Positions 12,301 through 24,300 of a stretch of 64,000 nucleotides of DNA are shown in pieces. Every line of letters begins with the position of its first letter. Positions within the stretch are counted from its first letter, which is position 1. Position numbers and translations under genes: made by a program. Below the pieces are notes generated by a model. The model saw only the letters and a program-made list of their open reading frames with translations. It was not told the DNA's origin and did not search any database. This stretch comes from Metallyticus violacea. Lineage: Eukaryota > Arthropoda > Insecta > Mantodea > Metallyticidae. The stretch covers positions 24,991,001-25,055,000 of the forward strand of contig CM060843.1 in the NCBI GenBank assembly GCA_030762175.1, given 5' to 3'.

Positions 12301-15300
12301 ATACTGAGCTGGAATATATACTATAAAAAGTATAAGAACATGTTGTAATTTTATTTCCCTCTTTAAAAACAAAAAAGAGAAAGAGAAAGAGAGAAGAGAG
12401 TGGGGGGGATTGTGTAGTTTTTTTCTTCTCTGTCTTCTTTCTATTCATCCCAATTAAAAATAGTAAACATTATCTCAGTATTAATTAACCAATGTCAATA
12501 GTAAAATGCATTTTTGAGACTCTACATGGGCCAAAATGCAGCATACAACAATCAGTTTAACTGCAAAAATAAAATGTAGCAATTTTAACAATAAAAGGCA
12601 TAAGTATTAAGTAACACAATAACTCATTAGTTTATTCATTAGCAGAACATATGCTTCAGGAGCTATCATTCCCATCATCAGCTTGCAACAAACTAATTGT
12701 GGCAAATATGTGGTGACCTCTGGTGGTTTCAATATATGATATGATTTTATTCTATGGTGGGGCATCAAAATTCATAACCTGAAGTTTATTTTTTGGATAA
12801 AGGTCTCATATTGCTAAAGTCATGGAATTACCAACAGCCTTCAATAATTGTTTCACTTATGAGATTGTGGCTTTCTGTCCAAAAATGTGCTGCAATTGCA
12901 GATTTTTCCACCTGTGGATATCTAATATTTTTAAAGTATTGCTTTGTCCTGGTTTCTAAATTCCTTTTGTCCTGCTTATGTAGATGTGATCACAATCCAA
13001 ACAATCAATTTTATAAATTCCATACTTTTTGCCAAATAGGAAGCATCCCTGGCTGCACTATTCGACAGGTTTATGATGTATATATTCTGCAGAACCAACC
13101 GAATATTATATTTTCTAAAAGTGCTTCTAAATTTATTGTTTCCCTATGGATGGTATGTAAATTTACAAAATTTTTGAAGTTGTAATTTCTTTGATATATT
13201 TAAAAAATTTTATAATATGCATTTGATCTGAACAATATTACAGTGTAACCCATTAGCAAAAAATTTATACACCATCCATGGAAAAACAAATTAAATTATT
13301 TGTTGTGCCCACAAAATATAATATTTTAATCGTGATGAAATAATGCCATCTATTTTATTTATATTTTTATAGATACATCATTCCAAATACATATAATATT
13401 TATATTTTCTAAAAATACTTGTGATTATACTTGGTTGTATCAATTTAATACATTTCTTTTTTAATCTTTTATAATATATGAGAAAGTGGTGATTAGATTG
13501 AAGTTAACGAACTGCATTAACAACTCCATGGTATTTTGATTGGCATGTGAATATGCATACTGCACATTTGGTGGCAAAGCAAATGTGCAATTCCAAAATC
13601 TTAAAATGTATTTTGGTCTTTGTGCATAAATCTGCAACTGCGCATTATGATAGTGGCCAACCGAATCAAGTCATTTTAGTACCATCTAACAGCTAAATTA
13701 TATCACCTATTGGCCCACATTTTAAACCTACCTTGGCACCGATGTCATCATTTATTTTTTGTAGAAAAATTATGCATTTTAATGTAAAAACAGAATTAAA
13801 AGACCGATCATTAAAAATTAGTGATTTTAAGATAGGAAAGCACTAGTGCATAAGAAGTACAAAAAATAGTGAAATGTGTAAAATTATGCCTGCTATCCTA
13901 CTTCAAGTTTATTCAAATATTCTTTAATGCCCCAGTTAAGCTCAGATGATTTTGAATCGCTCTCAGACTCCTCCCAGTGGGATAAATTTACACGTGTTAT
14001 TGTGTCTGTTCATCAGTATGTGACTACAGTCTGCAGGTATACAGGCTGATGCAAATATTACTAACAATGTCTTCAAAACTAGATGATTTGTGGCAAAGGT
14101 ACATTTTTGGACTTTCTGATGAGGGTTACAGCCTTTCGATGGTAATAGAAAGGCATAAAGAGAAAGTTCTTGTGTGTTCATTCAGGCCTAAAAAGCTTAA
14201 GTATGGCTGCTGGTTTCATTCGGAAGGGAAGTAAAGATGTGGGTCCCATTTCGTATATTTACAGCACAATAAAGAATCTCAAGCCTGAAAAAAGAGGCCT
14301 CTGAGCAAAATTTGCGGACTGTTTCATGCCCCGATTTGAATGAGATGCTGATGGCCTGAGATGTTAAAGAGCCCCCATAAATAAACCAAATCAAAAAAAA
14401 TTTAACACAGCTGCACAAAAATGGATTCCCATCCGAGGTCCAATCTGTAAAAAAGTAATGAAAGAGTGCAACTAACAAGGCCTAAAGGGCTAGTAGCTAA
14501 GGTGAGGGCAGCAGTGATACAAGAAAATCTCCAACACAAAGAAGCATTGCCAGTAACATTGGAAAATCTGAAGTGATCATATTTAGGATAGTCCACCAAC
14601 ATTTGGAACTAGATGGCAATATAAAGCATGTGGGCATGTCTTGACCAGCACATGAGAGAATACTTCACCAGTGCAAGAAAATTATGTGCTCACCACAAGC
14701 AGGTGCAAAGTGGCAATGGGTAGTTTCTTTGGATGAAGCATGGATTTATCTAGATGACACAAACAAACCCCATGTTACTATAATTAATGATGGATGTAGG
14801 GAATCCATACAGTGGAACGATCATAAAATCTTAGGTAGATTAAAAGTAAAACTACTTAAAATCATATTAATGGATATCATTGTATGATTAGTTGAACTAC
14901 ACACTCTTAAAGCTTCACTTACTTTTTATAAATGTATGGAACCGGTTTCGAGAACATTTGTTCCCATCTTCAGCCATGCTAAGGTTCAACTGTCGGAACA
15001 TTCGTTGAGCTGTGGGAATGTATATTCTGCTCTGGTGGCGGTGTGATAAACTTGTAGTTTATGTTTTCATCCCCGACAATGTCGAAGTTCATTATGCTGT
15101 TTTTGTATTTGTAGATGTAGATTTTCTCCCAGGTTGCTAATTCCGTAGGTCCTTGTACTGATTTTAATAATTTTGTTTTATTTAATTTTTATTTATTATT
15201 TTATTTATTATGTTTTATTTATTTATTCCATTCATATTTAAGGTATGGTACAGATATGTGGATGATATATTTGCCATAGTTGACAGAAAACTCATTGACG

Positions 15301-18300
15301 ATGCCTTAAAACTTCTAAATATTCAAGATAAAAACATTTCATTTACATACGAAATAGAAACAGATAACATGCTGCCATTCCTGGATATTAAAATAATGAA
15401 ATGCCAAGAAAAACTTAAATTTGGAATATACAGAAAGAATACACATGCAGATAATCACATCAAAGCTGACAGTTTAAACCCTACAGCACACAAACATGCA
15501 GTAATTAACAGTTTAACACACCGGCTAGTTAACCTACAAATTAGCAAAGAAGAATATTTTAAAGAATACAAACAAATAGAAGAAACAGCAGTTAAAAATG
15601 GTTTTAAAAAAGAACTAGTACATAAAAAGGTGCAGAAATTCAAGAGACAAAAACATATCAAAGAAACCACAACACTTTCAGCAAAAAAAGATAAACTTAT
15701 TTTTAAAAAATTCACATATCATCCATGGGCCACAAAAAAATTTCAGAATATTCTTAAAGATTTTAATATCAGGTTGGCACCGATTAATAGATTTAATGTT
15801 CAAAATTTACTGATAGATAATGTTAATGACAGTATTCCACAAGAAGAAAAATCAGGTATTTACAAAATAAACTGTGCAGAATGTGAAAAAATCTACATAG
15901 GGAAAACAAAGAGAAACATAGGCACACGGTTAAAGGAACATTTCAGGAACATAAAGTACAAGCAAACAGAGAAATCAGCAGTAGCATATCATTTTTGGAC
16001 ACAAAATCACGACATAATAAATAAAACAAAATTATTAAAATCAGTACAAGGACCTACAGAATTAGCAACCTGGGAGAAAATCTACATCTACAAATACAAA
16101 GACAGCATAATGAACTTCGACATTGTCGGGGATGAAAACATAAACTACAAGTTTATCACACCACCACCAGAGCAGAATACACATTCCCACAGCTCAACGA
16201 ATGATCCGATAGTTGAACTTTAGCCTAGCTGAAGATGGGAACAAAATGTTCTCGAAACCGGTTCCATACATTTATGAAAAGTAAGTGAAGCTTTAAGAGT
16301 GTGTAGTTCAACTGAATCATACAATGATATCAATTAATAGTTTGATCTGTCAGTCGTTTTATGGTTGACCACGTGAGCAAGGCCTCACGAAACATGTCCA
16401 GTTTTAATTTTAAAAGTTTTAAGAGTGGAATGTCAAGAGCATTTTTAATGTGTTAACATGATTTTAAAAGCCCATTGTTATACACTACTATTAAGTGGGC
16501 CAAAAAGACACTCCAACTTCATCCGGGAAAACAAGGAAAGGTTTTCCAAGGAGTTCATGGTGATTGCAGGTTACTGAGCTCAGTGGCAACTCATGATTCA
16601 CAGAATTGTCAATAATGTAAAGGTAAATGCAGCCTACTTCCAAGAGAATGTCATCAACCCAATTTTTGATGAAGATATTCTCTAGTTGTATGGCAAGGAT
16701 ATCCCAAATGTTTGGAAACATGTGCAAAAAGCATCCAGCCACACTTCTCAATCATTCCTAAACTACTACCACCAAAAAGGTGTGGAAACTGGTGACAGTA
16801 TAATGCCATTTAAAAGGATCACTGTCAAGTCGTTAGATGCCTCAGCAATTAATTTTTACGAGTTTGGTCTTCTGAAACAATCCCTTAGGTCCCACCACAA
16901 TTGAGGGTCTCTGGAAAGTTTGCCAAGAGTTGGCTAACATCCCCCTTCCTGTTTACGGTCCACTCCTCTACAATGAAAATTACATTGCAGAGTTTTAGTT
17001 CAAGTCCATGGACAACAAATTGAACACAATTGGTGGTGGAGAAAGGGAATCTCACCATGAAAAAAGTAAGTAAAAAACGTTAAAGTATAAGTGGGGCAAC
17101 TTTCCATATTCAGAATTTTGATTACATATCTGTTACAACATACAATACTCCCAGTTAGTAATCTAAACTGAAAGTAAGGCTGAATCAGAATGAGAAATAA
17201 TTTACATATGTCTGTAATAAAAAAAAAAAAAAAAGGTATAATGACTAATACCTGGTTGAACAAAACCTGAGTTCCTTTGAAATACATATCACCAGAGCCT
17301 TTCCTTTAATTTTCATGAAATGGTATAGGTATGTAGATGACATATTGGCAATTATACCAAAAATACATTCAATAGATGCTTTGCCACTTCTTAATCCACA
17401 ACATAAATGTACAAAATTTACCATAAAAGAAGAGAAAAATGGTTGGCTCCCATTCCTAGATTTAAAAATCATAAGAAATGAGATTTTCTGAACTTTGGAA
17501 TTCATAGAAAAGAAACACACAGAAAATTACATAAAAAATTATAATTATAACGCCATTCCACATAAATATGCAGTGTTTCACTACTTGGCTTACAGATTAA
17601 TTAGCATCCCTCTCAAAGAAACAGTCCAACAGATAATAAAGACAGCTATAACCAATGGCTTCAATAAAGACACAGTAATAAAAATTATCAATAAATTTAA
17701 AAGACAAAAATTGATAAGAGAAGTTTCCACACTGAAGAACGCCAAAGCAAGATGCAAATTCAAAAGTTTCACATACCAACAAATTTACCACAGCAAATTT
17801 ATGAAGATTTTCAAAGAACATGGAATAATGTTAGCCTCAAAAAACAAATATAACATCAACAATTATTAGGTTGCATAGTAAAAGACAACAAAATCAACAG
17901 AACAGAAATCAAGAATTTATGAAATAAATTGTGCAGATTGTGATCATAGATTCAATGGAAAAATGATGAGAAATTTAGAATTTCAGAGAAAAGAACACTT
18001 TAGGATTATTCAGTTTAAGCATGTTGATAAATCAGCAGAAGCAGCTCACTTTTGGACCAAAAATCATGAAATTAAACCAGAGGCTAATCTGCTGAAACAA
18101 CTTCACAATCCAATGGAACTATCCACTTGGGGAAATAAATTTTCATCTTAAAAAATAAAAATACCTAATGAACTTTGATTTTCCTCCTATGGAATGAACT
18201 CGGCAAGTTCCTACTACAACCACCAGACACAGTTACAGGAGCATCTAGGTACCCTCTACCATTTCGAGTAGCAGTAGTCAGTCAACTACTGAAAATGGGA

Positions 18301-21300
18301 GTGAGTGCTCCTGAAACGTGTCTTAGTTTTATGTAAGTGGAATTTAGTGTATAAAGGTTGATACATAAGTAGGATATATTACCACTTCATTGTCTACAGC
18401 TTCATAAAAACAATTTATTAAACTACAATGTTGTTCGTTAATAACTTCATTCATTCATACTCCTAATTCATTTTCAAGTTTCTTATAGGACCAGCTTTTT
18501 GGTGATGTCAAAATTATGAGCTTTGTGCTTTTGTCAGAAGTTTCAAATTTTTATCCAAGTGTGAAGTCTTTTCCTTTCTCAGCTGCAACCTACATGAAGT
18601 GCATATGTTCGTGTGTGGTTTGATTTCATAATTTATATTGAAACCATTGAATCGGTTACTTATCTATCTTTACTTACCACATGCCTCTCATTTTTTAAAA
18701 GGTTTGCAACTGTTTTTTGACCACTTATTCTCTTCCATATTTAAAATGAAAGAAAAGTTATCACAAACTTGATTAATTAAACTTAACAAAGATGCCTCAC
18801 TTAAGAAAAAAACATTTTTATATTAATACTGGCCCACAGTGCTGTCCAAATCACAGAAACCGTTAAGAAGAAACATATACAGCTCTATGAAAGGCGCACT
18901 ATTCAAATTGAAGTGAACATTAAGAGAAACAATTCTCAACCAGCATTGCCAAACTCGTTCCTGTGAAAATCCTCAAATAAGTGCTGAAAAATCTGTATTT
19001 TGGGTATAAAAATTGATAGATTTTGCATAACACGAAGCAAAATTTTTAACTGTGGTTTAAGGGAGTCTAGGCAGGGATGGAAGATGAGGCATATAAAAAT
19101 GTGGAACATTATATCAGATACTGTTGACAGGTAGGGTATCAAGAACAGGAGTAACATATAAAACTACTGAGCCTTCATTTGGATATGTGGTAGCTTAAAG
19201 GGGGTTTGCTTGGCACCATGAAGCATGCTGTTTGCTGGAAGAATCAGATATTCATAGCCCCTTAAATTAAATGAGCATAGATTTATATATGCATTCAAAG
19301 CACACCAAACACCAATTTTTTGGTCAAACAATGTCATTCGTGCACAAATAGTGGTTTTTTACTCTCCAATATCTATTGTTTTGCGTTTTACATGGTCATG
19401 TAAATGAAACCATGCTTCATCTGCAAAAAAAATTAAAGAAGGGTAAATAGAGTAAACATTAACATTATCCAACACCCAATTGCAGAAATTAACTCTACTC
19501 ACATTATCGCATGATTGCAATTCCTGAACTACAGTTATCTTACAGGGTCTTAATTTTAAATGTTTCATGGCATTCCAAGCAGAGGTTTGCAAAATTCCTG
19601 ACTCCTGTATAAGCCTTCTCAGAGATTTCTTTGGACTTCATTCTAATTTTTCTCTGCTGTCATTATTTTTCCTCTGTGAGCACAAGGTATTTAACTTTCA
19701 GTTTCTTATCAAGAACAGATTCTGTTTCTCTAAATCTATTTTCAAGATTAAGATATTTTCTCTGTGATGTGCATGAAAAGCAGGGCATATGTCTATAAAT
19801 CGCCCCCTCTTTTCTCTACAAGAGTTTATTGTCACATGGGAATCATAAATGAATATTTTGTGTCCTGTTATAATGCTCTTTGGCATTAAACATCACTAAC
19901 ACACTGTAACATTGAAACACGTGGTTGCACAACATTCAACTTTTGTAAAACACAAAGATTTTGCATAAAATGATTAGTCGACACATAGATTGGTGGGAAA
20001 GTAGAGGGGGGAATGAGACCAGTTATAAACAGGGAAGGCAAATCCCCGTTAAGCCGGCCATGTGTCCAAATGAAGGCCGTGTATAATATCACAAGTAAAT
20101 TAACTGTGGTACTTACAATCAACAATCAGTCTTTGCTAATTCAGTAGTATTTAATGTACTTATACTATATTCTTGATAAAAAAAAATTAAGTCACAATTA
20201 TAATAATGAGAATATACAACGCTTTAAATCTGCTCTTAGAAAATACCTATGTAAAAAGGCCTATTATTCTGTAAAGGAATATATGAGTGACAATAGTACA
20301 CTGCACAACATATCAATGTATATGTAAATATGTATTAATAAAAGTTGTATGATTGATTTCTCTGTTTTGGTGTTGGTTGAGTTGTTCTAAGTGTTCTTTT
20401 TTATTTTTATTGTAATTATTTATGTAGATGTAAACAAATTTTTGTAAATACAGATTGAAAACTACTGTGGTATTTGTATATGACAAGTTCAATGTTCATA
20501 GGTCTCTATGGCTGCTTCACAAACTCACTGAATGCTCCGAGAACTGAACTAAACTAAACTAAACTAAACTAAACTGAGCAAAAAACCAATGTTCCCTAAT
20601 TTCCATCCAACAAATGTGAGCCACAAGTTTACAGCTGAAACTGAGAATGATGACTATGAACTGAAGACCCACCCATACCTGTAACAAATAATATTAACAT
20701 GCTCCAAGTTGAACACAACAATGCAGTCTGGCTCTGCATTAGTCCAACCAGAGGCAGGCTCAGGCAGACAAAGACAAAGCACCAGATTTGTGATATCTTT
20801 TAAATATTAATTCAATTTGGAATCAAACACAGTGAAACACCATTAATAATCTCTTCTGAGTCAGATGTTTAGAGCACTCTTTCATTTACATGAGATTTAT
20901 TCAGGACATATGTGTCGCGGAACTTTTGTTCACATCATCAGCTGTTAAACAACTGTTGTATCATTTGTAGAAGCTGGGTAGGTAGGTATCTTGGTTGACT
21001 CTGGTGGTCCAATGATAAACTTAAAGCGCTGTATGCTTCCGGGATGTCAAAATTAATATGGTAATGCTCATGATTTTTTTTTATATAAATCCTTTCCCAT
21101 ATATTTAGTTCTTTGGTTGTTGAACAGCTTTTAATAACTTGATGCATTTTTCTATTTCATGGTCTTTATTCCAAAAATGTGCTGCCACAGCTGATCTATC
21201 TATTTGTTTGTGATGGATGTTTCTCCAATGTTCCTTCAACCTAATGCCTACATTTCTCTTTGTCTTCCCTTTATAGATTTTTTCACAATCCTTACAATTA

Positions 21301-24300
21301 ATCTGGTAAATACCATATTTTTCACTTTGGGCCTGGAATCTGTTTTGTTTCATTTTAATAAATTTTTTTACACTGTATTGGTTTTGAGGTGCTAAGATGA
21401 TGTTGTACTGCTTAAAAATTTTTTGAAATTTCTTATTGGTTGATGGGTGGTAAGTAAGCTTTTTAAATGTTTTCCCCTAATAAATATATAATTTGTTATT
21501 TGTTTATTTCTTTTTTGTATCTGGAATTTTTTAATTTTTTGATTAATCATCTGTTTTTGAACCCACTGGATTTAGCTGCTTCTATTATGCTCAGATATTC
21601 ATTCTTGTATTCCTCTTTGCTCAATGGTATATTTATTAGTCTGTATATCATGCTGTTGAACTCTGCTTGCTTATGTGATCGTGGAAAACAATAGGCTTTG
21701 ATTAATTGTCTGTATGTGTGTCCTTCCTATAGATGCCAAATTTAAGTTTATTATTTATTATAATTTTTATAAATTATAATAAATTCAAGCTTATTTATTA
21801 TTTGTGATTTCTTATTTATTTACATATGCAATCTTATGTCAACTGTTGTCATGGCTGACTAACATGAAGCAGACTATGTTATTTATGTCCTGTAATCCAC
21901 TAAAAATACTATTTTGAAATACTGAAAGAGAATTATTGAGTTATCACTAACATATTAAAATAATACTGACAAAAAATCCATAGATTCAGTTTTAAAACTG
22001 GCATATCCGTAGATGACAAAAAACTGTAGATCTACATATAAATCTGTAGAGTTGGCAACACTGTTCTCAAATGAGCTGTGAGGATAGATGAGAGGAAGAG
22101 CACATGGTCAAGCAGGTAGAAACATGTCTGAGCTTAAATAGTTTTTTGTATTGGAGATTTTCACAATGAAACATAGTATAGTATGACAAATTATTGTTAC
22201 GAAATGATTCAAATTTCACTAATTTTGTTGCACTTACTTAGACATGTTTCAAAGGTGTTTGCCTCCATCTTCAGCTTGGTCCCACTGGCTGCTTCCCAGT
22301 GTGGTATTAAGATGTTGCTCTGTGGCTTTAACAAAACTTATTGATGAGGTAACTGTTGTTACGGAGAACAAAGTTAACCAAAATTTTTTTGTTTCTGATT
22401 CTAAATATATTTTCCCATACTGTTAATTCTATGGGTTTTTGAAGAGATTTTATTAGTTTTGGTTGCTTTTGGAACTCGTGTTTTTTTTTTTTTTTTTTTT
22501 TTGTGCCAAAAATGGTCTGCCACTGCTGATTTTTCTGTGTGTTTATATTTAACATTTCTCATGTGTTTCTTAAAACGTATGGTAATAATTTCTTTTTGTT
22601 TTACCTATGTATTTCATGTCACAGTTTTTGCAACCAATTTCATAATGCCCGATTGTTTCCCTGGTGGAATTTTGTCTTTTGTGTTGGTTTTTTAAACTAA
22701 ATTTATTTACTGGGGCCAAAAATGATGTTTGCCTCTCTAAAAATCTTCTGGAATTTTTGGTGTGCCCATGGGCGGAATGTGAATTTTTTATATATATGAT
22801 CTCCTTTGTAGCCTTTCAGTGTGGTGATGTCCTTTATTTGTTTTTTCTTTCTGAATTTCCCTATTTTCTTATTGACAAGATCTATTGTGTAGCCATTTTT
22901 CTGTGCTATATCTATGATTTTTTGGTACTCCAATTTGTATTCTGTCTTGCTTATTGACACGTTTGTTAATCTGAATGTGAGGCTGCTGATTATGGTTAGT
23001 TTATGTTGTTTTGGATTTTGGCTGTTATTTTTTATACAATTATCTGTGTGGGTATCTTTTCTGAATATGCCAAATTCCAGTGTGTTGTCATTTTTTATAA
23101 TTTTTATATCCAAGAAGGGAAGAACCTTGTTGTTTTCTAATTCCATTGTGAATTTAACAGTGCTGCCTTGTAGATTGAGTACTTTTATTGCATCCTCTTT
23201 CCATTTTTAATTTACTATTGCAAAGACATGATCCACATACCCATACAACATTTATATATATATGAAAAATAAAAATAAAGAAACACTATTAACACTGTAA
23301 CAAATTAACACTAATAATAAAAGTAGATAAAGATAAAACACAGAGAAAGAGTCACACTTGAAATTGCTATATTTCGAACTACTGCGAGTTCTTCAATGGC
23401 AAGAAGCTAGACAAGTGAAAGTGACAAAAGTAAATATTGAGTATCGAAGGTTACATTATGCATGGAAACAGATGAAACTAGAAATGAGAGTGTGGGGAGA
23501 AAAAAACTAATATATAAGATTTAAACCAGGTGATATGCACGCTTTATGTAAAAATATAGCTGCCATTTCTCTATCTCTGAGTAAACTTTCACAGCATTGT
23601 GTAGGTAACGCATCAATAAGAGTTAGACTAAAAGCATCATCAAAATCCTTACAGTGAGATAAGGCATGTTGGGCAACCGGCAAGGGGGACTTGGTTTTAA
23701 CAGAACGTCTATGGTTGTTCATGCGTAGCGAAACAACAGTAGAAGTTAAACCAATATAAAATGCTTTACATAGCTTACAAGATAACATATATACGACGTT
23801 CTTGGAAGAACAGGTAGCAAATGAAGAAATGTTGAATTCCATGGATAAATTAGGGCTATGGAATGATTTGCAAGGCATAATTAGTGCACAGGTTTTATTT
23901 AGGATGTTGGCAAGGATACGAGCCAGCAAAGGGACGTGGTAAATTTGGAGAGGATAGGTTATGGCGAAATATACTTTTAAGGTTAGGGGGTGTTCTGAAA
24001 GTAAGGCGGGGTACAATTTTAGAAAAATCATTTAAAGATGGATACATTAACAAAGTATCGTGACATTCTTTCAAAATAGGTCTGATGCTTTCAATTCCAG
24101 GCACGTAAGTAGTAACAAGGTTGATGAAGTTCTTGTTAGAGGTTTTAGGTTTGCATTGGAAAGTTTTGTGTGATGGGATTATATGGGATTTTAAAAGAGC
24201 GGAAGGATAATTTTGGTTTTGGAACTTTTGAGTTAGGTTTTTAATATACTTGTCAAGAGATGAAAAGTTGTTACAAAGACGATGACCACGGATTGAAACA

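Larger units (their letters stand above)
14873..16333 (+). mobile_element. PLE family A, head-to-head copy with inverted 3' ends
   Basis: The right part (15240-16333, plus) has RT motif C through the GIY-YIG domain and 3' end. The left part (14873-15184, minus) is a second copy of the last 300 bp or so in opposite orientation, so a 300-bp inverted repeat flanks the coding part and both 3' ends face outward. A TTTA-rich linker at 15185-15238 marks the junction. The element lacks the first RT blocks. PLEs are known for inverted and partial-tandem arrangements. Confidence 0.9.
14040..17070 (+). pseudogene. Tc1/mariner transposase split by three insertions
   Basis: Pieces of one transposase lie in order. 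First is an N-terminal MSSKLDDLWQRYIFGLSDEG segment (14065-14190). Next come TRPKGLVAKV and VIQENLQHKEA (about 14465-14545), SLDEAWIYLDDTNKP with the first catalytic Asp block (14735-14772), then FSKEFMVIAGY, VNAAYFQENVINPIFDEDIL, KASSHTSQSFLNYYHQKG and INFYEFGLLKQSLRS (16535-16900). Between them sit a SINE (14196-14395), PLE-D arms and a PLE-A copy (14785-16475). The second catalytic Asp position (VQKASSHTS, usually QDKASSHT) is substituted. Stops and shifts are frequent. The subfamily is undetermined. Confidence 0.75.

Noticed and set aside
15185..15240. Possible intron 3' splice site (ATATTTAAG before the PLE-A RT)
   Set aside because: PLEs can carry introns, but the T-rich linker is better explained as the junction of the head-to-head copy; no donor or upstream RT exon is present.
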